The translations under genes and the position numbers were made by a program. Source: Spirosoma radiotolerans (lineage in GTDB: Bacteria > Bacteroidota > Bacteroidia > Cytophagales > Spirosomataceae). Taken from it: DNA of 64,000 nt. Location of the stretch: NCBI RefSeq assembly GCF_000974425.1, contig NZ_CP010429.1:4387501-4451500 (forward strand), read 5' to 3'. The notes under the pieces are model-generated. The model did not search any database and was not told the origin of the DNA. It saw nothing but the letters and a program-made list of their open reading frames with translations. This document shows, one piece after another, positions 44,900-55,500 of this stretch (positions are counted from its first letter, which is position 1; every line of letters begins with the position of its first letter).

Positions 44900-45239
44900 A
44901 GACAGACGATCGGTGGTTGTATGGTCTAATAAATGTAGTAATTATGAGTAGGTTGTTCACCTCTTAGTACAGGCCGGAACGGTAAACAACCTGACAAGGC
45001 AATGGCTCCCCAAAAAGTCGCGCTTACCAATAACCTTCCGTATGGAATGGCATTCGTTGAAGACAGACGTATTTTTGTGTCAGATAATTCCCGTACGTCA
45101 ATACTGACCAGATTTGGAAACACCCAAATCAAGGCTCTATCTTCACAGGAGAATTGCAAAAAATGCGTTTCAGGCAATTCGGCTCAACGTTCGATCGTCT
45201 GCTGGCTACGTTCACTTTTAACGTTTTCAAAGGTTACTC
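44900..45239. other. Divergent gap before the two-component cluster
   Basis: Possible minus-strand promoter for the ABC exporter and plus-strand start for the REC-PAS-kinase; neither has a clear TAnnTTTG. A 12-bp stem with one mismatch (44950-44961 with 44981-44992) is present. Short open frames on both strands look random. Confidence 0.45.
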
Positions 45240-46808
45240 ATGATTCTTCTTGTTGATGACAGGCCAGAAAATATCATTCCGCTTAAGAAAATTCTCGAAC
45301 TGCACCGCTTCTCGGTCGATACTGCTGAATCGGGGGAAGAGGCATTGAAAAAAGTGCTCAAAACAGACTATTCAGTCATTATCCTCGATGTACAAATGCC
45401 CGGCATGGATGGCTTCGAAGTAGCCAATGCCATCGCTGGGTTTAGCAAAACTAGAGACACATCCATCATTTTCCTGTCGGCGGTTAATACCGAAAAAAGA
45501 TTCATTACCAAAGGCTACACATCTGGCGGAGTCGATTACCTGACCAAACCGGTTGATCCGGACATTCTGGTTTTAAAAGTCAAAACACTTGAAAAGCTAT
45601 ACCAGCAGCAACAGGAACTCCGGGCGACGCAGGATTCTCTTCGGAAAGAAGTTGAGGTGCGTAAACAGGCGCAAGAAGCCTTAACGGAGCAAATGCAGAC
45701 CTTGCAGGTTGTGCTGTCCTCCTTACCCCAAATGGCCTTTACCATTGCTCCCGATGGTAAAATTGAGTACGTCAATGAACACTGGTTTCAGTATGCGATC
45801 AGTTCATCGACGTTTCCGGAAGCTCACCCCGACGACAATGTTTGGGAAGACTGGAAACAAGCGTTTGTCAATGGCACGGAACTGACCCGTGAGGTGCGCC
45901 TGAAAGGCCTCAACACGGGCGACTTCCGCTACCATCTGTTGCGTATTATTCCCATCAGCCAACAGGGCATTCTGAGCCGATGGATTGGCACATTCACGGA
46001 CATTCATCCGCAAAAACAGGCGGCAGAGTTACTGGAACAACAAGTGGAGCTGCGAACGCATGAACTCATGCTCAAAAACGCAGAACTGGAGCAAACCAAC
46101 CACGAACTACAGCAATTTACCTGGGTCGTATCGCACGATTTGAAAGAGCCCCTCCGAAAAATACAGTTGCTCAACGACACGATTAAAGAGAAGTTCCTTA
46201 AAGAAAATCCCGACGCGGTTTCCTACCTTGATCGATCCATCCGGTCGTCGGCGCGCATGTCTACCCTCATCAATGATCTGCTCGCGTACTCCCAGCTTTC
46301 CGTACCGGAAGCGTTTCAGCCCACCGACCTCAATGCGTTGCTCGATGAACTTCTGCTGGACTTTGACGATGCCCTGCAGCGGAAACAGGCCGTTATAGAC
46401 GTTGGCCAACTACCCGTCATTGATACCATTCCAACGCGCATGCGGCAGGTTTTCCAAAACCTGATCAGCAATGCTCTCAAATTCTCGAAGGAGTCGGTGC
46501 CTCCGGTTATCACCATCCGGGCCGAACAAATTGATACAAAAGCTATTGATGGCCAACCCCGCCCTACAGGCGCTTTCTGTCGAATCATCGTGCAGGACAA
46601 TGGCATTGGATTCGACGAGAAATTTTTGGGCCGTATTTTCGTGATTTTCCAGCGGCTGCATACCCAAACTAACTATGAAGGCACCGGAATCGGCCTAGCT
46701 ATCGCTAAAAAGAACGTCGACAAACACCACGGCCTTATTTCGGCTCAGAGCCGGATCAATGAAGGAGCCCGCTTTATTCTTATTTTACCGATTCGCCAAC
46801 CCCGTTAG
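45240..46808 (+). CDS. Response regulator-histidine kinase fusion (REC-PAS-HisKA-HATPase)
   Basis: 522 aa. An N-terminal receiver (1-115: ILLVDDRPEN, D50, K103) is followed by a coiled coil, a PAS-like domain (about 155-260, FTIAPDGKIEYVNEHWFQYA), the HisKA helix with H299 in WVVSHDLKEPLRK, and the ATPase domain (NLISNALKFS, DNGIGFD, GTGIGLAIAKK). It is cytoplasmic, with no membrane segment. The receiver probably controls the kinase after phosphorylation by another protein. First gene of the cluster; it ends 35 bp before the next kinase. Confidence 0.92.
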   Translation: MILLVDDRPENIIPLKKILELHRFSVDTAESGEEALKKVLKTDYSVIILDVQMPGMDGFEVANAIAGFSKTRDTSIIFLSAVNTEKRFITKGYTSGGVDYLTKPVDPDILVLKVKTLEKLYQQQQELRATQDSLRKEVEVRKQAQEALTEQMQTLQVVLSSLPQMAFTIAPDGKIEYVNEHWFQYAISSSTFPEAHPDDNVWEDWKQAFVNGTELTREVRLKGLNTGDFRYHLLRIIPISQQGILSRWIGTFTDIHPQKQAAELLEQQVELRTHELMLKNAELEQTNHELQQFTWVVSHDLKEPLRKIQLLNDTIKEKFLKENPDAVSYLDRSIRSSARMSTLINDLLAYSQLSVPEAFQPTDLNALLDELLLDFDDALQRKQAVIDVGQLPVIDTIPTRMRQVFQNLISNALKFSKESVPPVITIRAEQIDTKAIDGQPRPTGAFCRIIVQDNGIGFDEKFLGRIFVIFQRLHTQTNYEGTGIGLAIAKKNVDKHHGLISAQSRINEGARFILILPIRQPR

Positions 46809-46843
46809 ATACCTGCTCTACAGACGCTATTAACCAATTCCTC

Positions 46844-49800
46844 ATGCCAAAAAAAACTACGAAATCGGTCATCAGACAGCTACAAACTGTCTTTTCGTTT
46901 TCGACCCTACTGCTGTTGATTAGCCTTGCGGCTTCTTACTACAGCATTCAACAGCTCATTCTGAATTCAGAACTAGTCAATCACACGAATCAGGTACTGA
47001 TCGAGTCGGAAAACATTATCTCGTATACAAAAGATGCTGAAACTGGGCAACGCGGCTATTTAGTTACCCTCGATCCGCTCTTTTTACAGCCTTATACCGG
47101 TAGCCGTGAGAAGGTGGAGGCCAGTCATCATCGCCTGGTCGAACTAACCATCGATAATCCATCCCAGCAAAAACACCTTGCTCAGATAAAGGCGTTGTAT
47201 GAGGCTAAATTTAGCCAGATGCAACGAGTCATCGGTCTGGTCAGGCGGAATAAATCGTTCGTGCGTGACACGATAGAGCGTCATCAGGAAATGATCCGGG
47301 GCAAACAGATCATGGATAACCTCCGGATGGTTGTTAACCAGACGAAAACGGAGGAGAATGCACTGCTGCAGAACCATATGAAACAGCAGGAATTATACAT
47401 CACCTATACGCCTTTTCTGCTGGTCATTGCAGCCCTCATCTCTATACTGATTACGGCATTTACGTACATACGAATCAAGAAAGATCTCGATGAGCGGCTA
47501 AAACAACAACTGTTGGCTGAAGAAAAATACATTGAAACCACCGGGCGGATTGCGCTGATGGAGGACATTACCCAGGAAATTGCCGGGGGCGATTACTCGG
47601 TACGTAGCCAGGATACGAAAGACGATGACTTGGGCCGTATTTCGAAGGCACTGAACCAAATGGCCAACTCCCTTCAGGAAACGTTTGAGGATTTAACCAA
47701 TCGAAACTGGCTTCAGACCGGTACTGTCAAACTAAGCGATGCTATTCGTGGGGAGAAACATGTAAGCAGTTTAGCTACTCGCCTGATCGACACGCTTGCC
47801 GAGTATCTCAGCGCCCCATTAGGTACTCTTTATTTGCTTGATCAGGAAGCAACCTTCAAACTGGCTGGCAGTTACGCTACCTACCAGGCACCACCCATTA
47901 TTCGGGCAGGCGAAGGACTCATTGGGCAGGCTATTGACCGAAAAAAGACAATCATAGTACAGGACATTCCCGCTGAGTACAGCCAGATAACGTCTTCGCT
48001 CGGCCATGTTCGGCCAACGGCCCTGATGATCGTTCCACTTATTTACGGTGACATTTGTCTCGGCGTTATTGAACTGGGTCTCCTCAAAAAGCCAACCTCA
48101 CTGGAGATGAGCTTTTTGGAACAGAATCGGGAAATAATTGCTATTGGCCTTAATTCTGCCCTGGATTACCTCAAGCTGCACAACTTCCTGGAAGAAACCC
48201 AGGCGCAGGCCGAAGAGCTACAGGCGCAACATTCGGAGATGGAAAACCTGAATGCCGAGCTCGAAATGCAGGCTCAAAAGCTCCAGGCATCGGAAGAAGA
48301 ACTGCGGGTTCAGCAGGAGGAATTGCAACAAACCAATACCGAACTTGAAGAACGTGGGCTGCTCCTGGAAGAGAAAAACAGCGAAATTCAGAAGAAAGCC
48401 GATGAACTGGAGTTGACCACACGGTACAAATCCGAGTTTCTGGCGAACATGTCCCATGAACTTCGAACGCCCCTCAACTCTATCCTACTATTGAGCCGGT
48501 TGCTGGCCGAAAACCACGAAGCGACCCTCTCCACTGATCAGGTCGAGTATGCCCGCGTCATTCAATCGTCGGGGAACGGATTGCTGGGCTTGATTGATGA
48601 AATCCTCGACCTCTCGAAGATCGAAGCCGGCCAGATGAAGCTTGATTATCAGGATGTCGCAATTGCCGAAATTACGAATGAGTTGCAGTCCCTGTTCGGG
48701 ATCATGGCCAAAGAGAAAGGGCTGGCCTTCACCATCAACATGGAAACTGATGTTCCCGCCGTCATCACTACAGACCAAATGCGGCTGGGGCAAGTGCTTA
48801 AAAATCTACTCTCCAATGCGCTTAAGTTTACGGCCAAGGGCAGCGTTTCCCTGACCATTAAACGACAGCAGATACTGCAGGAAGACAAGCTCTGCTTTGT
48901 CGTCAAAGACACGGGAATTGGCATCGCGCCTGAAAAACAACCGCTTGTCTTTGAAGCCTTCCAGCAGGCGGATGGCTCTACCAAACGAAAATACGGCGGA
49001 ACCGGCCTGGGCTTGTCCATTAGCCGCGAACTGGTTAAACTACTTGGGGGCGAAATTACGTTGACCAGCCGGCTAAACGAGGGGTCTGAATTCACGGTAG
49101 TCCTCCCAATTTTAAGTTCTCAACTGGCTCCTGCAACCGAAACGCCACGGAGTCAGTCCATCGTTTCGGACACCGGATTTCCCCGCCACACAGCCCCAAC
49201 GACCGCCTTTCAGCCTCGCCTAACGAGTCCGTCCCCCTCTCCGGCCCCATCGGCACCGGCTGAATCTGACGGTAAAAAGTACATCAGCACCACGATTCCA
49301 GATGCCATTCCCGACGACCGCCATTCGATTTCGGAGAACGACAAAACGATTCTTATTGTCGAAGACGACACGAATTTTGCGAAATCATTGCTGGATTACA
49401 CCCGTAAAAAAGGCTATAAAGGCATTGTGGCGGTTCAGGGTGACGAAGGGTTGAAACTGGCGGCTATTTACAAACCATTGGGTATTCTGCTGGATATTCA
49501 ACTTCCGGTCATGAGTGGCTGGCAGGTGATGGATGCGCTGAAAGCCAACCCGCAAACCAGGCCTATTCCAGTGCACATTATGTCGTCGCACAAAATGAAG
49601 AATGAGAGTTTATTGAAAGGGGCCATTGACTTTGTGGATAAGCCGGTCGCTTTCGAACAACTTCATGAAGTTTTCAAAAAAATAGAACAGGTACTAAATC
49701 GCGATGCCAAGAAGGTCCTGATCATCGAAGATAATCCTAAGCACGCCAAGGCGCTCGCCTATTTCCTGGAAACCTTCAATATTACGTCGGAACTGAAGAG

Positions 49801-50521
49801 CAATATTTCGGAAGGTGTCGACGCGTTGAAGAGCAAGGAAGTAGACTGTGTGATTCTGGACATGGGCATTCCAAATACGAATGCGTATGAAACGCTGGAG
49901 GAAGCCAAGAAAAACCCAGAACTGGAATCAGTCCCGATCATCATTTTTACGGGCAAAAGTTTGTCCATGTCGGAGGAGTTGAAAATCAAGAAATACGCCG
50001 ATTCGATTATTGTCAAGACAGCTCACTCCTATCAGCGCATGATCGACGAAGTGTCGTTGTTTCTGCATCTGGTTGAAGAAAATAAACAGGCCGCCGACAA
50101 AACCAGCGGCTCAAAAAAACTGGGTGCCCTGAGTCAGGTACTTAACCAGAAAACGGTGCTGGTTGCCGACGATGACGTACGCAATATCTTCTCGCTCTCG
50201 AAAGCCCTTGAACAGTACAACATGACGGTTGTAGCGGCCCTGGACGGAAAGGAAGCGTTGCAGAAACTGGACGAAAATCCGGCCATCGACGTGGTGCTGC
50301 TGGATATGATGATGCCCCAGATGGACGGCTACGAAACGGCCCGAAAAATCAGGGAGAACTACCAATGGAAGAACCTGCCGGTCATTGCCGTTACGGCCAA
50401 AGCCATGACTGGCGACCGCGAGAAATGCATTCAGGCCGGAGCCTCTGATTACATTACCAAACCGGTTGATATTGACCAGCTTATATCCCTTCTGCGCGTT
50501 TGGCTATATGACAGAAAATAA
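46844..50521 (+). CDS. CHASE3-HAMP-GAF hybrid histidine kinase with three receivers
   Basis: 1225 aa. Order: membrane helix (about 17-36), CHASE3 sensor (about 45-175, with DAETGQRGYLVTLDP), membrane helix (about 185-207), HAMP (210-280), GAF (about 300-450), an E/Q-rich coil (447-530), HisKA with H538 (NMSHELRTPLNS), ATPase domain, then receivers REC1 (phospho-Asp D884), REC2 (D1006) and REC3 (D1154, LLDMMMPQMDGYE). It senses something in the periplasm or membrane and passes phosphate through several Asp. It is followed by a single receiver, CheR and CheB, which suggests methylation control. REC2 is the most diverged of the three. Confidence 0.93.
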   Translation: MPKKTTKSVIRQLQTVFSFSTLLLLISLAASYYSIQQLILNSELVNHTNQVLIESENIISYTKDAETGQRGYLVTLDPLFLQPYTGSREKVEASHHRLVELTIDNPSQQKHLAQIKALYEAKFSQMQRVIGLVRRNKSFVRDTIERHQEMIRGKQIMDNLRMVVNQTKTEENALLQNHMKQQELYITYTPFLLVIAALISILITAFTYIRIKKDLDERLKQQLLAEEKYIETTGRIALMEDITQEIAGGDYSVRSQDTKDDDLGRISKALNQMANSLQETFEDLTNRNWLQTGTVKLSDAIRGEKHVSSLATRLIDTLAEYLSAPLGTLYLLDQEATFKLAGSYATYQAPPIIRAGEGLIGQAIDRKKTIIVQDIPAEYSQITSSLGHVRPTALMIVPLIYGDICLGVIELGLLKKPTSLEMSFLEQNREIIAIGLNSALDYLKLHNFLEETQAQAEELQAQHSEMENLNAELEMQAQKLQASEEELRVQQEELQQTNTELEERGLLLEEKNSEIQKKADELELTTRYKSEFLANMSHELRTPLNSILLLSRLLAENHEATLSTDQVEYARVIQSSGNGLLGLIDEILDLSKIEAGQMKLDYQDVAIAEITNELQSLFGIMAKEKGLAFTINMETDVPAVITTDQMRLGQVLKNLLSNALKFTAKGSVSLTIKRQQILQEDKLCFVVKDTGIGIAPEKQPLVFEAFQQADGSTKRKYGGTGLGLSISRELVKLLGGEITLTSRLNEGSEFTVVLPILSSQLAPATETPRSQSIVSDTGFPRHTAPTTAFQPRLTSPSPSPAPSAPAESDGKKYISTTIPDAIPDDRHSISENDKTILIVEDDTNFAKSLLDYTRKKGYKGIVAVQGDEGLKLAAIYKPLGILLDIQLPVMSGWQVMDALKANPQTRPIPVHIMSSHKMKNESLLKGAIDFVDKPVAFEQLHEVFKKIEQVLNRDAKKVLIIEDNPKHAKALAYFLETFNITSELKSNISEGVDALKSKEVDCVILDMGIPNTNAYETLEEAKKNPELESVPIIIFTGKSLSMSEELKIKKYADSIIVKTAHSYQRMIDEVSLFLHLVEENKQAADKTSGSKKLGALSQVLNQKTVLVADDDVRNIFSLSKALEQYNMTVVAALDGKEALQKLDENPAIDVVLLDMMMPQMDGYETARKIRENYQWKNLPVIAVTAKAMTGDREKCIQAGASDYITKPVDIDQLISLLRVWLYDRK

Positions 50522-50595
50522 GTAAAGGAGGCAGCTGCGCTGGTGCCCAAAACAACCAATCCCTCTTTGTATCCCAAAACTAACCGCTCGATAAA

Positions 50596-50961
50596 ATGGA
50601 CAAAAAACGGGTATTAATCATTGACGATGATCCCAGAAATATTTTTGCACTGAAAGCAACGCTTCAGGCAAAATCATTTTACTGTATAGCCTGCAGTAGC
50701 GCTCCAGAAGCCCTCGAGCTGTTACAAACCGATGAAGTAATTGATGCAATTCTCATTGATATGATGATGCCCGACATGGATGGTTACGAAGCCATTCCAC
50801 GCATCAAGAAGCTAAATAACCGAGCTAGTACGCCTATTTTTGCCGTAACTGCCCAAGCCATGCTGGGTGATCGGGAAAAGTGCCTGCGGGCCGGAGCAAC
50901 GGACTACATAGCCAAGCCAATCGATGTAGATCGGCTCGTGCTGCTGCTATCGAATAGTTAA
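50596..50961 (+). CDS. Single-domain response regulator
   Basis: 121 aa, a stand-alone receiver. The acidic pocket is D10-D11-D12, phospho-Asp D55 (ILIDMMMPDMDGYE), Thr85 and Lys107 (YIAKPID). There is no output domain, so it acts through contact with partners. It begins 75 bp after the CHASE3 kinase and ends 10 bp before cheR, and its sequence resembles the REC3 domains of both hybrid kinases. It may shuttle phosphate to or from those receivers, or control CheB. Confidence 0.93.
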   Translation: MDKKRVLIIDDDPRNIFALKATLQAKSFYCIACSSAPEALELLQTDEVIDAILIDMMMPDMDGYEAIPRIKKLNNRASTPIFAVTAQAMLGDREKCLRAGATDYIAKPIDVDRLVLLLSNS

Positions 50962-50970
50962 TAGACCACC

Positions 50971-51780
50971 ATGATTGAAGAGAATGAAGTTGATCTTTTG
51001 CTGACCGATCTGCTCGATGTGTACGGGTACGACTTCACCCACTATTCAAGGGCGTCTCTGAAACGCCGGATCAATCGCATATGGGCCCTGGACAAGTTTC
51101 CGAGCTTCGCTGAGTTGCGTTACCGAATCCGGTCGGATGCGGATTACTTAAGGCGTTTTGTTGAAGAACTCACCGTTAACGTGACCGAAATGTTTCGGGA
51201 CCCGCAGTTCTATAAAGCACTTCGTACGGAAGTATTGCATACACTGGCAGCCAAACCCTTTATTCGAATCTGGCATGCTGGTTGCTCGACGGGCGAAGAA
51301 GTTTTTTCAATGGCGATCTTACTCCACGAAGCGAACCTGCTTCACAAATCGTTACTCTACGCAACTGACCTGAATCCAGAAGTACTGGAAACTGCCCGAA
51401 AGGGCATTTTTTCGCTGGCTCCCATGAAGCAGTATTCAGAAAGTTATATTTTATCGGGCGGTATATACGATTTTTCATCGTACTACACAGCCCAATATGG
51501 GTACGTTAAGTTTCGCACCGACTTTGCCGAAAAAATGGTTTTTTCAACCCACAACCTGGTATCCGATCGGTCGTTCAACGAGTTTGACTTAATTATGTGT
51601 CGAAATGTGCTGATCTATTTTGATAAAGCCCTTCAGCAACGGGTGATGAACCTTTTTGATGAGAGTCTTGGACCATTGGGGTATCTGGCGCTGGGGGCCA
51701 AAGAAACATTGAAATTCTCATCCTTACAGCCAAGATTCAAGCAACTAGATGGCGAAAAGATATGGCGAAAAATAAGCTGA
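50971..51780 (+). CDS. CheR-type protein-glutamate methyltransferase (copy 1)
   Basis: 269 aa. An N-terminal helical domain is followed by the SAM-binding domain. Motifs: NVTEMFRDP (70-78), AGCSTGEEV (103-111) and CRNVLIYFDK. In chemotaxis CheR methylates Glu in receptor coils; here no receptor is in sight. The gene overlaps cheB by 19 bp. The second copy at 56000 has the same layout, which points to duplication. The substrate is likely the coil of a hybrid kinase, but that is an inference. Confidence 0.93.
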   Translation: MIEENEVDLLLTDLLDVYGYDFTHYSRASLKRRINRIWALDKFPSFAELRYRIRSDADYLRRFVEELTVNVTEMFRDPQFYKALRTEVLHTLAAKPFIRIWHAGCSTGEEVFSMAILLHEANLLHKSLLYATDLNPEVLETARKGIFSLAPMKQYSESYILSGGIYDFSSYYTAQYGYVKFRTDFAEKMVFSTHNLVSDRSFNEFDLIMCRNVLIYFDKALQQRVMNLFDESLGPLGYLALGAKETLKFSSLQPRFKQLDGEKIWRKIS

Positions 51781-52352
51781 CGCCTGCCTGTGAAGCGGTT
51801 GTTATTGGCGGCTCTACGGGAAGTATTGAAGTATTACTCAGCCTACTGCCCCACTTACCAGCATCCTTATCGTTTGCACTCATCATCGTGGTGCATCGTA
51901 AAAATACGGCCGACTCTACCCTGGCCAATCTGCTCTCGCTTAAAACGAATAGTCCGCTTTACGAAGTAGATGATAAAGATGGGATTAAGCCAGGCAACAT
52001 CTATTTAGCACCCGCCGACTATCACCTGCTGATCGAAAAGAACCGGGTATTTGCCCTCGATGACTCCGAAAAAATCAACTACAGCCGCCCTTCGATTGAC
52101 GTCACATTCGAATCTGCTGCCGATGTATATGGACCTGCTTTGGTCGGTATTTTACTATCAGGAGCCAATGCCGATGGCAGCCTGGGCATGACAGCAATAA
52201 AAAAAGCGGGGGGCACGCTTGTGGTTCAGCAACCCGAAACGGCCCAAGTCGGTTTTATGCCCCAACAGGCTATTTTAACAAACGACGTAGATTACGTTCT
52301 GGATGTCTCTGGCCTGATTGCGTTTTTAAATTCACTGAATAGCGTTTACTAG
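51762..52352 (+). CDS. CheB-type methylesterase without a receiver domain
   Basis: 196 aa, the effector part of CheB only. Catalytic triad: S18 (GGSTGS), H45 (VVHRKN) and D138 (SGANADGS). The usual N-terminal receiver and linker are missing; the gene starts inside cheR by 19 bp, so nothing was lost by annotation. Hydrolyses glutamyl methyl esters or deamidates Gln. Its control may be given by the single receiver 170 codons upstream (50596-50961). Only one CheB serves two CheR genes in this cluster. Confidence 0.93.
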   Translation: MAKNKLTPACEAVVIGGSTGSIEVLLSLLPHLPASLSFALIIVVHRKNTADSTLANLLSLKTNSPLYEVDDKDGIKPGNIYLAPADYHLLIEKNRVFALDDSEKINYSRPSIDVTFESAADVYGPALVGILLSGANADGSLGMTAIKKAGGTLVVQQPETAQVGFMPQQAILTNDVDYVLDVSGLIAFLNSLNSVY

Positions 52353-52598
52353 GCTGATTTTATCGTTTTAGCTAAAGAGCTGACTGGTCTTATTGTATAC
52401 CTTTCGTAGGGCTACAGATATAGGTATTCTTAAAATCAAGCTAGTTAGCGGAGTTACTTATCCTTGTTTATCACTATACCCACTTGTATTAACTATACCA
52501 GAAGCGTTCAGTAAATATACTCAGGTAATTAACCAATCCGTTTGTTTTTATTTTTTACTACAAGTATCTTTATTGTTTATAATAATTTATATTAGTAA
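52353..52598. other. AT-rich gap between cheB and the second hybrid kinase
   Basis: No gene or clear terminator. A weak TATCTTTA (near 52565) resembles the -7 element and could let module B be transcribed on its own. Confidence 0.4.
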
Positions 52599-55500
52599 AT
52601 GATAAAGTCATTAACTGGCCGAATATATTTTGGAACTGCGCTTACGTTTTTAACAGTACCTGTAATTATCCTGCTTTATTTCAGCGCCTTCCGTCGGCAT
52701 GATGCGCTGTTGGCTCATTCGACACAAATTGATAAAATTACAGAACACATTGCCAATCTTGAAGTAACGCTGCTAGAGTTAAAAAACGCTCCTCAAAATG
52801 GTACAGCGGCCACTCCTGCCGCGAAAACCGCTCCTTCTCTCTTTACGGTATCGGCCATAGAGCGGAACCTAAGCGAGTTAAGAAATTTGCTAGCCTCGGA
52901 GCCGTCTCAGTTTAATCGATTTAACTGGGTTGAGAAGGAAACAATCGCTTATTTATCTGGAAATACCAGTCAACTGAAGGCGATTCGGGAGCAACTAAAC
53001 CAGATTAAGCAGCAAGCGCGGCATGACTTGCTGGCCAGGCAGGAAAAAGAAGCCGACACTGACTACATGGAAGAATGCGCCATGTGGGTAGCCGTATTGG
53101 TGGCTGTGGTTAATATCGCCATTCTAATTCTGGTTATTTTTGAAGAATTCCGAAAACGTCGACGCGCCGAACGTGAATTAAAGGAAAACGTCGCGAAGCT
53201 GCAAAGCTATAATCAGGAGAGCGAAGAACGCAATTGGCAACTCACGGGCCTGTCGGCCATTAGCCATAGTTTACAGGATCAGGACAGCCCCCAGGATATA
53301 GCCAGGAAGATCATCGTTACCTTAACTGATCATCTCGACTTACCGGCAGGGGCCGTTTACCTGTTCAATTCTGATGAACGCCGGTTAGAGCGCGTTGCGT
53401 CCATCGGTTTACCGGCCGATGTACCCAGTTCCTTCGGGCTGGGTGAAGGGCTAGTAGGTCAGGCTAGCCAGGGACTAAAAATTCTTATTGTTAACCAGAT
53501 TCCAACGGAATACTGGGAGCTAAAATCAGGTAGTGGTGAAGCACAGCCAGGTCAGTTGGTGCTGGTTCCATTATGGTATCGGAAGGACCGCGAACTGATT
53601 GGCGTACTCGAACTGGCCGCCTTTCGAACGCTGGAACCAACGGCCATAACCTTACTCAAACGGTTGATGGAGCCCTTAGCGGTAGCTATTAACTCAGCCC
53701 AGACGCATTTGCAGGTGCGGGCTCTCCTCGAGCAGGTACAACGGCAGAACGAACTGGTAGCCAATCAGCAAGAAGAACTTCGCCAATCAAATGAGTCGCT
53801 TATACGGCAAGCTGAGAGCTTACAGGAATCGGAAGAGGAACTGATAGTTCAGCAGGAAGAACTCCGGCAGATCAATGCAGAGCTGGTCGAGAAAAATGAA
53901 ACAGTTGAAATTGCGAGGCAATCGCTTTCCCTGAAAGCACGCGAACTGGAGGTGAGCAGCCAATACAAATCGGCTTTCCTGGCTAATATGTCGCACGAGT
54001 TACGCACTCCGCTGAACAGCGTGCTTATTCTGGCGAAACTCCTGGCCGACAATAAACCCGACAACCTGACACCGAAGCAAATCGAGTATGCCAACGTCAT
54101 TCATAAATCGGGTAATGATTTGCTGGAACTCATCAATGATATTCTGGATCTGGCCAAGATCGAGGCAGGTCACATCAACGTGCAACGCGAACCGGTTTCC
54201 GTGAAGAGTGTCGTGCGGGACCTGAGCCAGCTGTTTATGGTGGTAGCCGAAGAGAAAAAAGTGGAGCTTATCACAACCATCCACGAATCGGTACCGAGAG
54301 AAATAACGACCGATCGGCTTCGGTTAGAGCAAATCCTTAAAAACCTTTTATCCAATGCTTTCAAGTTTACGCCGGCCAATGGCCGTGTTACGTTAACCTT
54401 TGCCGTTGCATCCAATGCTACGCTCACCCGGCAGGAACTCCGACGGGAAGAATCCCTGGTAGCCATTTCCGTTTCGGATACGGGCATCGGCATCCCGCCT
54501 GATAAACAGCAACTTATTTTCGAAGCCTTTCAGCAGGTCGATGGATCAACCAGCCGTAAATATGGCGGAACAGGCTTGGGACTATCCATTAGCCGGGAAC
54601 TGATCAAACGCCTGGGTGGCGAGATAACCCTTCAAAGTGAAGAAGGCGTCGGCAGCACCTTCACGATCTGGTTGCCGCCAGTTGGCACAGAGCCAGTACC
54701 AGCTGAATCCGTAGAGGTTAAAGCAGACAAGGCCTACTGGAATGCCAACGCCAATAGTAGTCAACCAACGCCTTTGGTGCAGCAGGATACCGTTTCCGAC
54801 GACCGGGACAACCTCAAGAAAGGCGATAAGGTGATGCTCATTATTGAAGATGACATCCGTTTTGCCACCATCGTTCGGGACTTTTCACAGTCTAAAGGCT
54901 ACAAAACGCTCGTTGCCCTGCAGGGTGACGAAGGCCTTGCCTACGCCCGACGTTATGAGCCATCGGCCATCATCCTCGACTTACAACTGCCGGTACTCGA
55001 TGGCATGAGCGTACTCCGAATCCTGAAAGACGATGCACACCTGAAGCATATTCCCGTCCATGTTATATCGGCCAACGACGCACCAAAACAAGCGTTGCCG
55101 GGTGCACTGGCTTACATTCAGAAACCATTGAAAAAACAGGATCTGGACGATGCCTTCACCCGAATCAGTAACCGCATTGCCGAGCAACTGAAAAATGTGC
55201 TGGTTCTGTCCGGCGATTACTTGCCCGACGACTCACTTACCAAGCTCATTAACGAACGACACTTCGATATTACCTGCGATTATGCAGTACTGGATGACAA
55301 AGCCCTGCAACGCGTGCACGACAAAGCCTACGACTGCGTCATCGCTGACATTGGCAAAGATCTGAATCAGGGCATTCAGAAATTACGCCAGCTACAGGAG
55401 GCCATGCCGACGAACCAGATTCCAGTTATTATTTACCTGGACAATGAGCTCTCCAGTTTCGACGAATTACAGTTGAAGAAACTGTCGGATACCGTTGTGC

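Noticed and set aside
44926..45256. Open frames of 83-84 residues on both strands before the kinase cluster
   Set aside because: They overlap each other, show no recognised motif or signal, and one runs into the kinase start.
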